DNA of 64,000 bases from Agrobacterium sp. RAC06 (lineage in GTDB: Bacteria > Pseudomonadota > Alphaproteobacteria > Rhizobiales > Rhizobiaceae): positions 3,006,501 to 3,070,500 of the forward strand of contig NZ_CP016499.1 in assembly GCF_001713475.1 (NCBI RefSeq), given 5' to 3'. Below, piece by piece: positions 44,672 through 53,260 of this stretch. The notes beneath the pieces were generated by a model. The model was not told the origin of the DNA. It was given only the letters and a program-made list of their open reading frames with translations, and searched no databases. How positions within the stretch are numbered: the first letter of the stretch is position 1; each line of letters begins with the position of its first letter. The position numbers were made by a program, and so were the translations under genes.

Positions 44672-45691
44672 TTACTTCAGCGTCATGGCCTTCAGCCACT
44701 CGTCGATCCAGGCCTGACGGTTGGCCGCAACTTCGGCCGGGTCCATCAGGAAGGTGGTCTTCGGCTGGACGAGCTTGCCGAAGGCGTCCGGCAGGGGCTC
44801 TGATGTGGCAGCGACCGGCATCATCCAGTTGTTGGTGGGGATGGTGTCCTGGAAGCCGGGCTGCAGCATGAAGGCGAGGAACTGGCGGGCGAGTTCCTTT
44901 TCCGGCGCCGTCTTCAGAAGGCCTGCGACCTCGATCTGGATATAATGCCCTTCGGAGAACTCGGCCGCCTGATAGCGGTCGGTCTCTTCGGCGACCATGT
45001 GATAGGCCGGCGAGGTGGTGTAGGAGAGGACCATCGGTGCCTCGCCCTTGGTGAACAGGCCATAGGCTTCCGACCAGCCTGGCGTGACGGTCAGGACACG
45101 ATCCTTGAGCTTTGCCCAGGCTTCCGGTGCCTGGTCACCATAGACCGACTTGACCCAGAGCAGCAGGCCGAGACCCGGCGTCGAGGTGCGCGGATCCTGG
45201 ATGACGATCTTTTGGGCCGGATCGCCCTCGATGAGATCCTTCAGGCTCGTCGGCGGGGTCTTGATGACCTCGGTGTCGTAGATCACGGCGAAATGGCCGT
45301 AGTCATAGGGCAGGAAGACATCGTCGCTGAAACCGCCGGGCACCTGAACATTGGCGGCATCAACGCCATGGGCTTCGAAGAGGCCGGTCTGCTTGGCTTC
45401 CTCGACGAGATTGGTGTCGAGACCGAGCACGACATCGGCCTTCGAGGTCTCGCCTTCGAGCTTGAGACGGGTCAGCAGCGCCACGCCATCGGCTACGCCG
45501 ACGAAGTTGACGGTGCAGTCGCAGGTCTGTTCGAAGGCTTCCTTGACCTTTGGGCCGGGACCCCATTCGGAGACGAAGCTCTCATAGGTGTAGACGGTCA
45601 GCGTCTTGCCGGCGGCCAGCGCCGGGGAGACAAAGCCGAGGATCGCAGCGGAGACGCTGCCGATGAGCATGGAAACAGTACTGGGTCGCAT
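44672..45691 (-). CDS. thiB: Thiamine/TPP-binding periplasmic protein
   Basis: 339 residues. A signal peptide ends near SPALAAG; the mature type-2 binding fold starts [18 protein letters not shown], a ThiB hallmark, and continues with [14 protein letters not shown] and [13 protein letters not shown]. It captures thiamine, TMP or TPP. AAGGAGGAG before ATG 45691 is a strong ribosome site. The TPP riboswitch lies 57 bp upstream. Confidence 0.95.
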   Translation of the reverse strand: MRPSTVSMLIGSVSAAILGFVSPALAAGKTLTVYTYESFVSEWGPGPKVKEAFEQTCDCTVNFVGVADGVALLTRLKLEGETSKADVVLGLDTNLVEEAKQTGLFEAHGVDAANVQVPGGFSDDVFLPYDYGHFAVIYDTEVIKTPPTSLKDLIEGDPAQKIVIQDPRTSTPGLGLLLWVKSVYGDQAPEAWAKLKDRVLTVTPGWSEAYGLFTKGEAPMVLSYTTSPAYHMVAEETDRYQAAEFSEGHYIQIEVAGLLKTAPEKELARQFLAFMLQPGFQDTIPTNNWMMPVAATSEPLPDAFGKLVQPKTTFLMDPAEVAANRQAWIDEWLKAMTLK

Positions 45692-45747
45692 CGCGCCCTC
45701 CTCCTTGGTGTCATTGCTGTCGGGATAGGGCGCCTGATGTCGTCGCG

Positions 45748-45847
45748 TCTAATCCCTCCGCCGGTGTTAACCGGATCAGGTTCCGCGGGTTGGCATGACG
45801 CCTCTCAGCCTTCCCGATCGCGTGAGATCGCAAGGCACCCCGTTAGA
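45748..45847 (-). promoter_or_regulatory. TPP riboswitch (THI box) of thiBPQ
   Basis: The minus strand contains GGGGTGCC, GGCTGAGA, ACCCGCGGAACCTGATC and GGTTAACACCGGCGGAGGGA, the canonical conserved blocks in order. P1 pairs TCTAA at 45847-45843 with TTAGA at 45752-45748. No terminator hairpin is obvious between it and thiB, so control is probably translational. Confidence 0.97.
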
Positions 45848-45856
45848 GCAAGCCTG

Positions 45857-45885
45857 AGATAGCGCGCAGGCGAGTTGAGCGCAAG
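45857..45885 (-). promoter_or_regulatory. Promoter of thiBPQ
   Basis: Minus strand CTTGCG (45885-45880), 17 bases, CTATCT (45862-45857). The predicted start near 45850 is just before the riboswitch P1 stem. Confidence 0.65.
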
Positions 45886-46027
45886 GGTGCAGGGTGCAAG
45901 GTGTGGCGTGCGATGGGTCCCGCCGTTCACTGTCAGGAAACCGTCAATAGCCACGTGATAAGGGGAAGGCATTTATCATGATGGCGTGATGCGTATGGCG
46001 AAGTCGCAGTCGAATGAAGGGCTCGGA

Positions 46028-47776
46028 ATGGACAGGTTTGTCGCCGAGGTCGAAGGCAGCCTCCGGCGGCAGCTCGGAATGGCCGTCGACAGCTTCTGGC
46101 GATCATCCGTCCGCAACCGCATCTTGGCCTTCGCCTTTGCGCTCGTGGTGGTGATCCTGGCGACCGCCTATGGCACCGTGCTTCTCAACCAGTGGAACGC
46201 GCCCTTCTACAACGCATTGGAACGGCGTGACCTGCCGGCCTTTCTTCTTGAACTGCGCCACTTCGCGATGATTGCGGGCGCCCTGCTGGTGCTCAATGTC
46301 GTGCAGGCCTGGCTTAACCAGATGACCGCGCTTTCCATGCGCGAGGGCTTGTCGCGCGATGTCGTCGACCAGTGGTTGAATGGTGCGCGGGCCTATCGGC
46401 TCTCCGTGTCGAGCCCGCTCGGGGTCAACCCCGATCAACGCCTGCATGAGGATGCGCGCAAACTCGCGGAAATGACCACGTCTCTGTCTATCGGGTTGTT
46501 CAATGCGACGATCCTGCTGGTCAGCTTTATCGGGGTGCTGTGGAGTCTTTCCAGCGACTTCACCTTTCAGATCGGTGAGACCCGTTTCCAGATCCCCGGC
46601 TACATGGTCTGGGGCGCGCTTATCTACGCGCTTCTCGCATCGCTGCTCAGCCAGGTGGTCGGGCGCAGCCTTTCGAACCTGAATGCCGAACGTTATGCCC
46701 GGGAGGCCGATCTGCGTTTCTCGCTGATGCGTGCCAATGAAAACCTGGAGGCGATTGCGCTTGCGCATGGCGATGAGACCGAACGCCGCCACATTCATCA
46801 GTCGCTCGACGGGGTCCTCATCTCGATCCGTCACCTGGCTCTGGCCTTGACCAATCTCACCTGGGTGACAGGAGGCTTCGGCTGGCTTGCCATCATCGTG
46901 CCGATCCTGATCGCCTCGCCCGCCTATTTCGCCGGCACCATCACGTTCGGCGGTCTGATGATGGCGGCCGCGGCCTTCACGCAAGTCTATTCGGCGCTTC
47001 GCTGGTATGTCGACAATTTCGGGGCCATCGCCGACTGGCGGGCGGCGCTGATGCGGGTGACGGTGTTTCGCGCCGCCTTGACCAGCATGGGCGACAGACA
47101 GAACAGCGCCGGTGAAGTGGAGCTGACGCGCAGCGAGGATGGCACGCTGAGACTGGAAGACCTGGAAATCCGCACCCGTGTCACCGCAGAAGGCTCCGAA
47201 GCGGCGTTTCGTTTTCGTGAGCGCGCGGTGATCATCGCGGCGGGGGACCGCGTGATGATCAATGGCGATCAGGGCGTCAATCGCAAGCTATTGTTCCATG
47301 CCATGGCCGGGCTCTGGCCCTTCGGCAAAGGTAGGATCGCCCTTCCGGCCGAGTCGGACATCATCTTCGTGCCGCAATCGGGTTATCTGCCGGAGGGCAG
47401 GCTGCGCAGCCTGCTCGCCTATCCCGTCGCCTCGGCGCGTTTCACCGATGCAGACATGACGGGCGTGCTTCAGCTCGTGGGACTGGCCGAGTTGGCCGAC
47501 CGTCTCGACGAGCGAGCCCGGTGGGAGCGAATCCTGGACAAGGACCAGCAGATGGCGCTGTCCTTTGCCAATATCCTGCTCAGAAAGCCGCGCTGGCTGG
47601 TCTTGCATGATGTGCTGGAAGGTTTGGAGCCGGAAACCGAGAGCCGGCTCATGAACATCCTGTCGACGGAACTTGCGGGGACGACCCTGATCTACCTGGG
47701 ACGTTCCATGGCTTTCGCCACTGCCACCGGTGCGCGGGCGTTGCATCTGGAGAGATCAGGAGAGATGCGGGCCTGA
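46028..47776 (+). CDS. SbmA/ABC_membrane_2-type ABC transporter with a degenerate ATPase domain
   Basis: 582 residues: a membrane domain (about 1-330; VVVILATAYGTVLLNQWNAPFYNALERRD is typical, core NQWNAPFYNALE) and a nucleotide-binding domain (about 345-582). All ATPase motifs are eroded: the P-loop reads GDQGVNRK (413-420) with invariant Lys replaced by Arg; the signature is LDKDQQ (about 503-508) instead of LSGGQQ; Walker B reads LVLHDVLEG (about 524-532), with Asp to His and Glu to Asp. ATP hydrolysis is unlikely, yet the frame is intact. Start ATG 46028 has GAAGGG upstream; GTG/ATG starts at 45986-45995 are alternatives. Confidence 0.85.
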   Translation: MDRFVAEVEGSLRRQLGMAVDSFWRSSVRNRILAFAFALVVVILATAYGTVLLNQWNAPFYNALERRDLPAFLLELRHFAMIAGALLVLNVVQAWLNQMTALSMREGLSRDVVDQWLNGARAYRLSVSSPLGVNPDQRLHEDARKLAEMTTSLSIGLFNATILLVSFIGVLWSLSSDFTFQIGETRFQIPGYMVWGALIYALLASLLSQVVGRSLSNLNAERYAREADLRFSLMRANENLEAIALAHGDETERRHIHQSLDGVLISIRHLALALTNLTWVTGGFGWLAIIVPILIASPAYFAGTITFGGLMMAAAAFTQVYSALRWYVDNFGAIADWRAALMRVTVFRAALTSMGDRQNSAGEVELTRSEDGTLRLEDLEIRTRVTAEGSEAAFRFRERAVIIAAGDRVMINGDQGVNRKLLFHAMAGLWPFGKGRIALPAESDIIFVPQSGYLPEGRLRSLLAYPVASARFTDADMTGVLQLVGLAELADRLDERARWERILDKDQQMALSFANILLRKPRWLVLHDVLEGLEPETESRLMNILSTELAGTTLIYLGRSMAFATATGARALHLERSGEMRA

Positions 47777-47795
47777 AGCCGAAAGCCGGAGAGCC

Positions 47796-49628
47796 TCAGC
47801 CCTCCAGTTCTTCACGCAGCATTTCGAGCTCCAGCCATTCCTCTTCCATGCGCGTGATGTCGGTACGCAGCTTTTCCATTTCGGCGGCGAGCTTGTTGAA
47901 CGTCGCCGGGTCCTTGGTGAAGAGGTTGGGATCGGCCATCCTGGCTTCGCGCGCGGTGATCTCCTTCTCGGCCTTTTCCATTTCCTTCGGCAGATTTTCG
48001 AGCGCGAATTTCTGCTTGAAGGAAAGCTTGCCCTTGCCCTTCGATCCGCCATCGGCGGACTTGCCGCCCGAGGCTTCCTGCGCCTTGGCTTTTTCGGCCT
48101 TTTCAACGCGTTTGCGTTCGTCCTCGACGCCCTTGCGCTGGGCGAGCATGTCGGAATAGCCGCCTGCATATTCGATCCAGCGACCGTCGGGCGCGTCGGG
48201 GTTGGCCGGTGCGATGGTCGAGGTCACGGTGCGGTCGAGGAAGTCACGGTCATGGCTGACGAGGATGACCGTACCGGTATAGCCGGCGACAATTTCCTGA
48301 AGCAGGTCGAGTGTCTCGATGTCGAGATCGTTGGTCGGTTCGTCGAGGATCAGGAGGTTCGAGGGCTTTGCCATGATCCGCGCTAGCATCAGGCGTGCGC
48401 GTTCGCCGCCCGAGAGGTTGCGGATCGGGGTGCGAGCCTGTTCCGGCTGGAACAAAAAGTCCTTCATGTAGCCGGTCACATGCTTCTGCTCACCATTGAC
48501 CAGAAGGTTGTCACCCCGGCCGTCGGTCAGGTAGTGGGCGAGCGTATCGTCGGGATTGAGATCCTCGCGCTTCTGGTCGAGAACGGCTATCTCCAGATTG
48601 GTGCCGAGCTTCACCAGGCCTTCGTCCGGTTCCAGCTGGCCCGTCAGCATCTTCAGAAGCGTCGTCTTGCCCGCGCCGTTCGGGCCGATCAGACCGATGC
48701 AATCGCCGCGATGGACACGGATCGAGAAGGGCGCAACGATTGCCCGATCGCCATAGGTCTTGATGATCTTATCGGCCTCGATGACCAGCTTGCCGCTTTC
48801 CTTGCCTTCCGTCGCCGATGCCTGAATCGTGCCCTGTGGACCCTTGTGTCCGCGGTAGTTGGCGCGCAGAGCTTGCAGATTGCCAAGGCGGCGCATATTG
48901 CGCTTGCGGCGTGCGGTGACGCCGTAGCGTAGCCAGTGTTCTTCGCGCTCGATCTGGCGACCCAGCTTGTGCTGTTCGATCTCTTCCTCTTCGAGTACCT
49001 GGTCACGCCATTCCTCGAAATGGGCAAAGCCGCGATTGAGCCTTCGCGACTGGCCGCGATCGAGCCAGACGGTGGCGGTCGAGATCTTTTCGAGGAAACG
49101 ACGGTCGTGTGAAATCAGGACAAGCGCGCTGCGGCTCTTCGACAATTCGCCTTCCAGCCATTCGATGGTCGGCAGGTCGAGATGGTTGGTCGGCTCGTCG
49201 AGCATCAGGATGTCTGGCTCGGGCGCGAGCACGCGGGCAAGGGCTGCGCGGCGGGCTTCCCCACCAGAGAGACGGGTCGGATCTTCCTGGCCGGTCAGGC
49301 CGAGATGTTCGAGCAGGTAGGTGACGCGATAGGGATCGTCGCCCGGTCCCAATCCCGCCTCGGCATAGGCCTGGACCGTTGCATAACCCGCAAAATCAGG
49401 CGCCTGCTCCAGGTAGCGGATGGTCGAGGACGGATGGCGGAAAACTTCGCCGGACTGTGCTTCGACGAGGCCGGCGGCAATCTTCATCAGCGTTGATTTG
49501 CCAGAACCGTTGCGGCCGACGAGGCAGATGCGGTCGCCAGGCTCCACCTGCAGGCCGGCACCGGCAAGCAAAGGCGTTCCGCCGAAGGAGAGTTGGATAT
49601 CGTCAAGTTTCAGAATGGGAGGCGCCAA
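47796..49628 (-). CDS. ABC-F family ATPase, Uup type
   Basis: 610 residues. Two ABC domains joined by a basic linker: first Walker A GRNGSGKST, signature LSGGEARRA, Walker B LMLDEPTNHLD; second GPNGAGKTT, LSGGERARL, LILDEPTNDLD. A C-terminal Lys/Glu coiled coil (about 530-610) is the Uup DNA/ribosome-binding extension. ABC-F proteins act on the ribosome; Uup also affects transposon excision. I prefer TTG 49628, giving MAPPILKLDD, because GGAG lies nine bases before; TTG 49664 is an alternative. It follows thiN by 4 bp. Confidence 0.92.
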   Translation of the reverse strand: MAPPILKLDDIQLSFGGTPLLAGAGLQVEPGDRICLVGRNGSGKSTLMKIAAGLVEAQSGEVFRHPSSTIRYLEQAPDFAGYATVQAYAEAGLGPGDDPYRVTYLLEHLGLTGQEDPTRLSGGEARRAALARVLAPEPDILMLDEPTNHLDLPTIEWLEGELSKSRSALVLISHDRRFLEKISTATVWLDRGQSRRLNRGFAHFEEWRDQVLEEEEIEQHKLGRQIEREEHWLRYGVTARRKRNMRRLGNLQALRANYRGHKGPQGTIQASATEGKESGKLVIEADKIIKTYGDRAIVAPFSIRVHRGDCIGLIGPNGAGKTTLLKMLTGQLEPDEGLVKLGTNLEIAVLDQKREDLNPDDTLAHYLTDGRGDNLLVNGEQKHVTGYMKDFLFQPEQARTPIRNLSGGERARLMLARIMAKPSNLLILDEPTNDLDIETLDLLQEIVAGYTGTVILVSHDRDFLDRTVTSTIAPANPDAPDGRWIEYAGGYSDMLAQRKGVEDERKRVEKAEKAKAQEASGGKSADGGSKGKGKLSFKQKFALENLPKEMEKAEKEITAREARMADPNLFTKDPATFNKLAAEMEKLRTDITRMEEEWLELEMLREELEG

Positions 49629-49632
49629 GGCT

Positions 49633-50286
49633 TCAGGCTCCGGAAAGATCGTAGGGGCGGGCAAGCAGGATCGCCCGGCCGCGGGACAGTGAGACCGAGA
49701 TCGGTCCTTCGGCGATGTTGGATATCGTGCGCGATGAGCCGAAGGGCAAACTGAAGTCCTGCAAAGGATAGCGTGCGTTGCGGATCGTCAGTCCTTCGAG
49801 CGTGGTGAAGCCGAGCACCGAGAAAAGCGCGCCTTTGGGCATTTCGAGAGCCAGTTCGCTGTCCTCGGCGAAGGGATAGGCCTCTTCCTCGCCAGAGGTC
49901 AGGACCACCTCGTAACCGTCTTCGACCAGGCCGAGGGCGTTCAGATAGTGTTGCAGCGCGTGATCGGACCGTTCGCCGCCGAGTGCGCCGACGAAGATCA
50001 GCCGGCTGGCGCCCCGCGCGATCGCTTCCGCGACTGCGATCTCCCCGTCAGTGACGGCCTTTGCCGCCGGATAGCTGCGGCGTTCCACGGTCGGAAAACG
50101 GGCGATCAATTCGCTGTCGCTGCTGTCGAAGTCTCCGACCCAGAGCTCTGGAGTGACGCCGAGGTTCACTGCATGGCGCATGCCGCCATCGGCCGCGATC
50201 ACGCGGCTTCCTTCGGTCAGCGCCCGCAGGCGGTCGGTAACGGCGAGGCTTCCGCCGAGAAGAAGGGTGAAAGAGGTCGAGGTCAT
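49633..50286 (-). CDS. thiN: Thiamine diphosphokinase
   Basis: 217 residues. Transfers pyrophosphate from ATP to thiamine to make TPP. The catalytic-domain signature ADGGMRHAVNLGVTPELWVGDFDS (core ADGG and GDFDS) and KAVTDGEIAVAEA are present; FVGALGGERSDHALQ and the C-terminal B1-binding domain with GSSRTISNIA follow. ATG 50286 is used. It lies about 4 kb from thiBPQ but on the same strand, so uptake and activation of thiamine are near each other; no second TPP riboswitch is seen before it. Confidence 0.92.
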   Translation of the reverse strand: MTSTSFTLLLGGSLAVTDRLRALTEGSRVIAADGGMRHAVNLGVTPELWVGDFDSSDSELIARFPTVERRSYPAAKAVTDGEIAVAEAIARGASRLIFVGALGGERSDHALQHYLNALGLVEDGYEVVLTSGEEEAYPFAEDSELALEMPKGALFSVLGFTTLEGLTIRNARYPLQDFSLPFGSSRTISNIAEGPISVSLSRGRAILLARPYDLSGA

Positions 50287-50409
50287 GCGCCAGCCCTTAG
50301 CGCATCTTCGCCAAAAAGGGAAAGGCGAATGCGTCGCAGACTGCGCTTGGCTGCTTGTCGAACGGCTCCCCGGACCAGCCGTTTCAGGCACGGTCCGGGT
50401 CGAGCGATT

Positions 50410-50547
50410 TCAGCGCTTCTTGGGAGAAGCGGCCTCTGCACTCTTGATCTGCGTGGTGAAGGTCGAAACCGGGGTCGCCGCCGGCTTGGACTTGTCCTGC
50501 TTCGGCTTTCTTACTTCGCGGTTCGAACGCTGTTGGCCTTTAGCCAT
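50410..50547 (-). CDS. Very small basic protein of unknown function
   Basis: 45 residues, starting MAKGQQRSNREVRKPKQDK and ending SPKKR: highly charged, without a hydrophobic segment. AAGGA lies ten bases before ATG 50547. The 5' end overlaps the stop of the 96-residue gene by 37 bp, so translation may be coupled. Similar 45-60 residue basic proteins are, to my recollection, common in rhizobial genomes as hypotheticals; I know no function. Confidence 0.6.
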   Translation of the reverse strand: MAKGQQRSNREVRKPKQDKSKPAATPVSTFTTQIKSAEAASPKKR

Positions 50548-50801
50548 GATGTGCTTTCCTTTTTCGGGGTGTTTGCAGGAGCCGTCGTCCGGGCGGATGC
50601 CTTGCTGCGGCTGGGATCAATATCCGTTTCTGCGATGCAGCGATCAAAGCTCTCGCTCTCGAAGCGGACGCGGTACTGGCGGCTTCCCCCGGTCTCGGGA
50701 AGGGTCGCGAGCACCTTGCAGGAGCCATTGCTGCGGGCGAGGCGGACGGGGCCATCTTTCAGCGTCACTGTGTCGCCGATGGAATACAGGTGTCTGGTCA
50801 T
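50511..50801 (-). CDS. Hypothetical protein with a possible SH3/KOW-like N-terminus
   Basis: 96 residues. The first 65 form short beta-rich segments (YSIGDTVTLKDG, KVLATLPETGGSRQYRVRFE, RCIAETDIDP) like small barrel domains; the remainder is a Ser/Thr/Lys/Pro-rich tail. ATG 50801 follows a GGGGATC purine-rich site. It overlaps the 45-residue gene and both point away from moxR. Function unknown. Confidence 0.6.
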   Translation of the reverse strand: MTRHLYSIGDTVTLKDGPVRLARSNGSCKVLATLPETGGSRQYRVRFESESFDRCIAETDIDPSRSKASARTTAPANTPKKESTSWLKANSVRTAK

Positions 50802-51165
50802 GGGGATCTCCTGCAGCTGGGAGGCTGCGGTCGGGACAGACATCCTTGTGACTTGCGGGTCGGACAAAACGTCCCGCCGGTCTAAAGGAGCCTGCCGTTA
50901 TACGAGGCATTGCGGCCGGACCAATTGGTCCAGACTGCGAATATGGGGTCGAGGAGAAGGTCGGTGATGTCCGGAGCCCGAAATTCCGTCCTTGCGGATG
51001 GGGCACTTGCAGACGGACACGCATCAGCGTTCATGGAATACAGCCTGTCAGATTGCCGGGAAAATACAAGCTATTTCTGGTAAACGGGCTAAAGCCGCAC
51101 CTGTGCTTGCACCCGGTCAGATGCGTCATTACTTTGCCGCCGAAGATGAACGAGGCTCAGATACG

Positions 51166-52005
<840 letters not shown>

Positions 52006-52060
52006 GTTCGCGGCTGCGCGGAGACGCTGAGAGCCGCGGTAGTGTAAATTCGCACAAACG

Positions 52061-52085
52061 AAAAAAGCCCCGCAAGCGGGGCTTT
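52061..52085 (-). terminator. Terminator between moxR and bfr
   Basis: AAGCCCCGC / GCGGGGCTT hairpin. On the minus strand it is followed by six T, so it suits bfr; on the plus strand only TTT follows. Confidence 0.8.
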
Positions 52086-52105
52086 CTGGAAGAGTAGGTG
52101 GCGGT

Positions 52106-52591
52106 TTACTCGGCAGCGTCTGCGGAATCCGCGTTGAGCTGGCCGTATTTTTCTTCGCCGATCTTGGAGAGAAGCTCGAGTTGGGTCTCGAGGAAATCGA
52201 TATGGCCTTCCTCGTCGATCAACAGCTGTTCGAAGATCTTCATCGAGACATAGTCGCCTGCCTGATAACAGATGTCGCGCGAGGCCTTGTAGGAGGTGCG
52301 GGCGTCGTATTCGCCGGCGAGGTCAGCTTCGAGCACTTCCTTGACATTCTGGCCGATGCGCAGCGGTGCAACCGTCTGGAGGTTGGGGTGACCTTCGAGG
52401 AAGATGATCCGATCGATGATCTTGTCGGCGTGCTGCATTTCCTCGATCGACTCGGCCCGCTCCTTCTTGGCGAGCTTCGTGTAGCCCCAATCGTTCAGCA
52501 GGCGGTAGTGCAGCCAGTACTGATTGACCGCACCGAGCTCGAGGAACAGCGCTTCGTTGAGCCGTTCAATGACCTTCGGATCACCCTTCAT
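52106..52591 (-). CDS. bfr: Bacterioferritin
   Basis: 161 residues. The ferroxidase ligands E18, E51, H54, E94, E127 and H130 are all in their expected places, and M52 is available for the shared heme. Assembles as a 24-mer that oxidises and stores iron in the cytoplasm. An Irr-type box 70 bp upstream and a Bfd-like ferredoxin gene just before it show a complete store-and-release module. Confidence 0.97.
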   Translation of the reverse strand: MKGDPKVIERLNEALFLELGAVNQYWLHYRLLNDWGYTKLAKKERAESIEEMQHADKIIDRIIFLEGHPNLQTVAPLRIGQNVKEVLEADLAGEYDARTSYKASRDICYQAGDYVSMKIFEQLLIDEEGHIDFLETQLELLSKIGEEKYGQLNADSADAAE

Positions 52592-52659
52592 GATGTTCGT
52601 CCCTTGTATGAATTGAATGACGCAACTCTAGCGCCAGCGCTGTCGCCTGTCGAGCCTTT

Positions 52660-52675
52660 TTTAGAAGTATTCTAA
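52660..52675. promoter_or_regulatory. Irr box (iron control element) of bfr
   Basis: TTAGAA-GTA-TTCTAA is a perfect palindrome matching the ICE consensus TTTAGAAnnnTTCTAAA. Rhizobial Irr represses bfr through such a site when iron is low. Confidence 0.8.
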
Positions 52676-52816
52676 TTCTTGGTGGTGACGCGCAGGTTTC
52701 AGCGACCGGATCGACAGGGCAGATTCCCATCTGCATGGTGTCTGAGAACTGGGGCGTGACGGGTAGGGAAATGGTTCTGGCGGCCTAGGTGGGCAGCCGA
52801 TGCCGATGCATGCGTC

Positions 52817-53140
52817 TCAGCCGGCAGCGTGTCGGGCCGTCAGTGTTGCCTGGCGCCGTTCGGCCAGCGCTGCCTTCTGCTCCTCGTGGAACTGCTTGAG
52901 GCGTTCCATGAAGTTGATGACCTTGGTTTCTTCGGTCTGACGAAGGGCGTGATATTCTTCGGTGGTGCGAATGATCAGGTCGACGACATTCGGAAAACAG
53001 CCGCAGCAGCGGCCGCGCTTGTTCATGGCGTGGTAAACCTTGCCCGGAACAATCAACTGCCAACAGTCTTCATCCAGCATCTCGTTGATGACTGACTTGA
53101 TGTCTTTGTCGGTGATGTAATTGCAGCTGCAGACCAGCAT
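52817..53140 (-). CDS. Bacterioferritin-associated ferredoxin (Bfd-like)
   Basis: 107 residues. The [2Fe-2S] domain uses cysteines in LVCSCNYITD and GRCCGCFPNVVDLI; a 40-residue charged helical tail follows, longer than E. coli Bfd (64 residues). Bfd reduces bacterioferritin to release iron. ATG 53140 gives the usual MLVCSCN start; ATG 53167 has AAAGG upstream and would add nine residues. It precedes bfr by 225 bp on the same strand. Confidence 0.85.
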   Translation of the reverse strand: MLVCSCNYITDKDIKSVINEMLDEDCWQLIVPGKVYHAMNKRGRCCGCFPNVVDLIIRTTEEYHALRQTEETKVINFMERLKQFHEEQKAALAERRQATLTARHAAG

Positions 53141-53260
53141 GGACGGGGCACTCGTCAAACATGACATTCACTGTCGCCTTTGTCGTAAACCAGATGGCCT
53201 TTGTCAAGAAAAATCGCGGATAGGGCATCAGATGTGATCGCTCCTCGAGGTGTCGTACCG

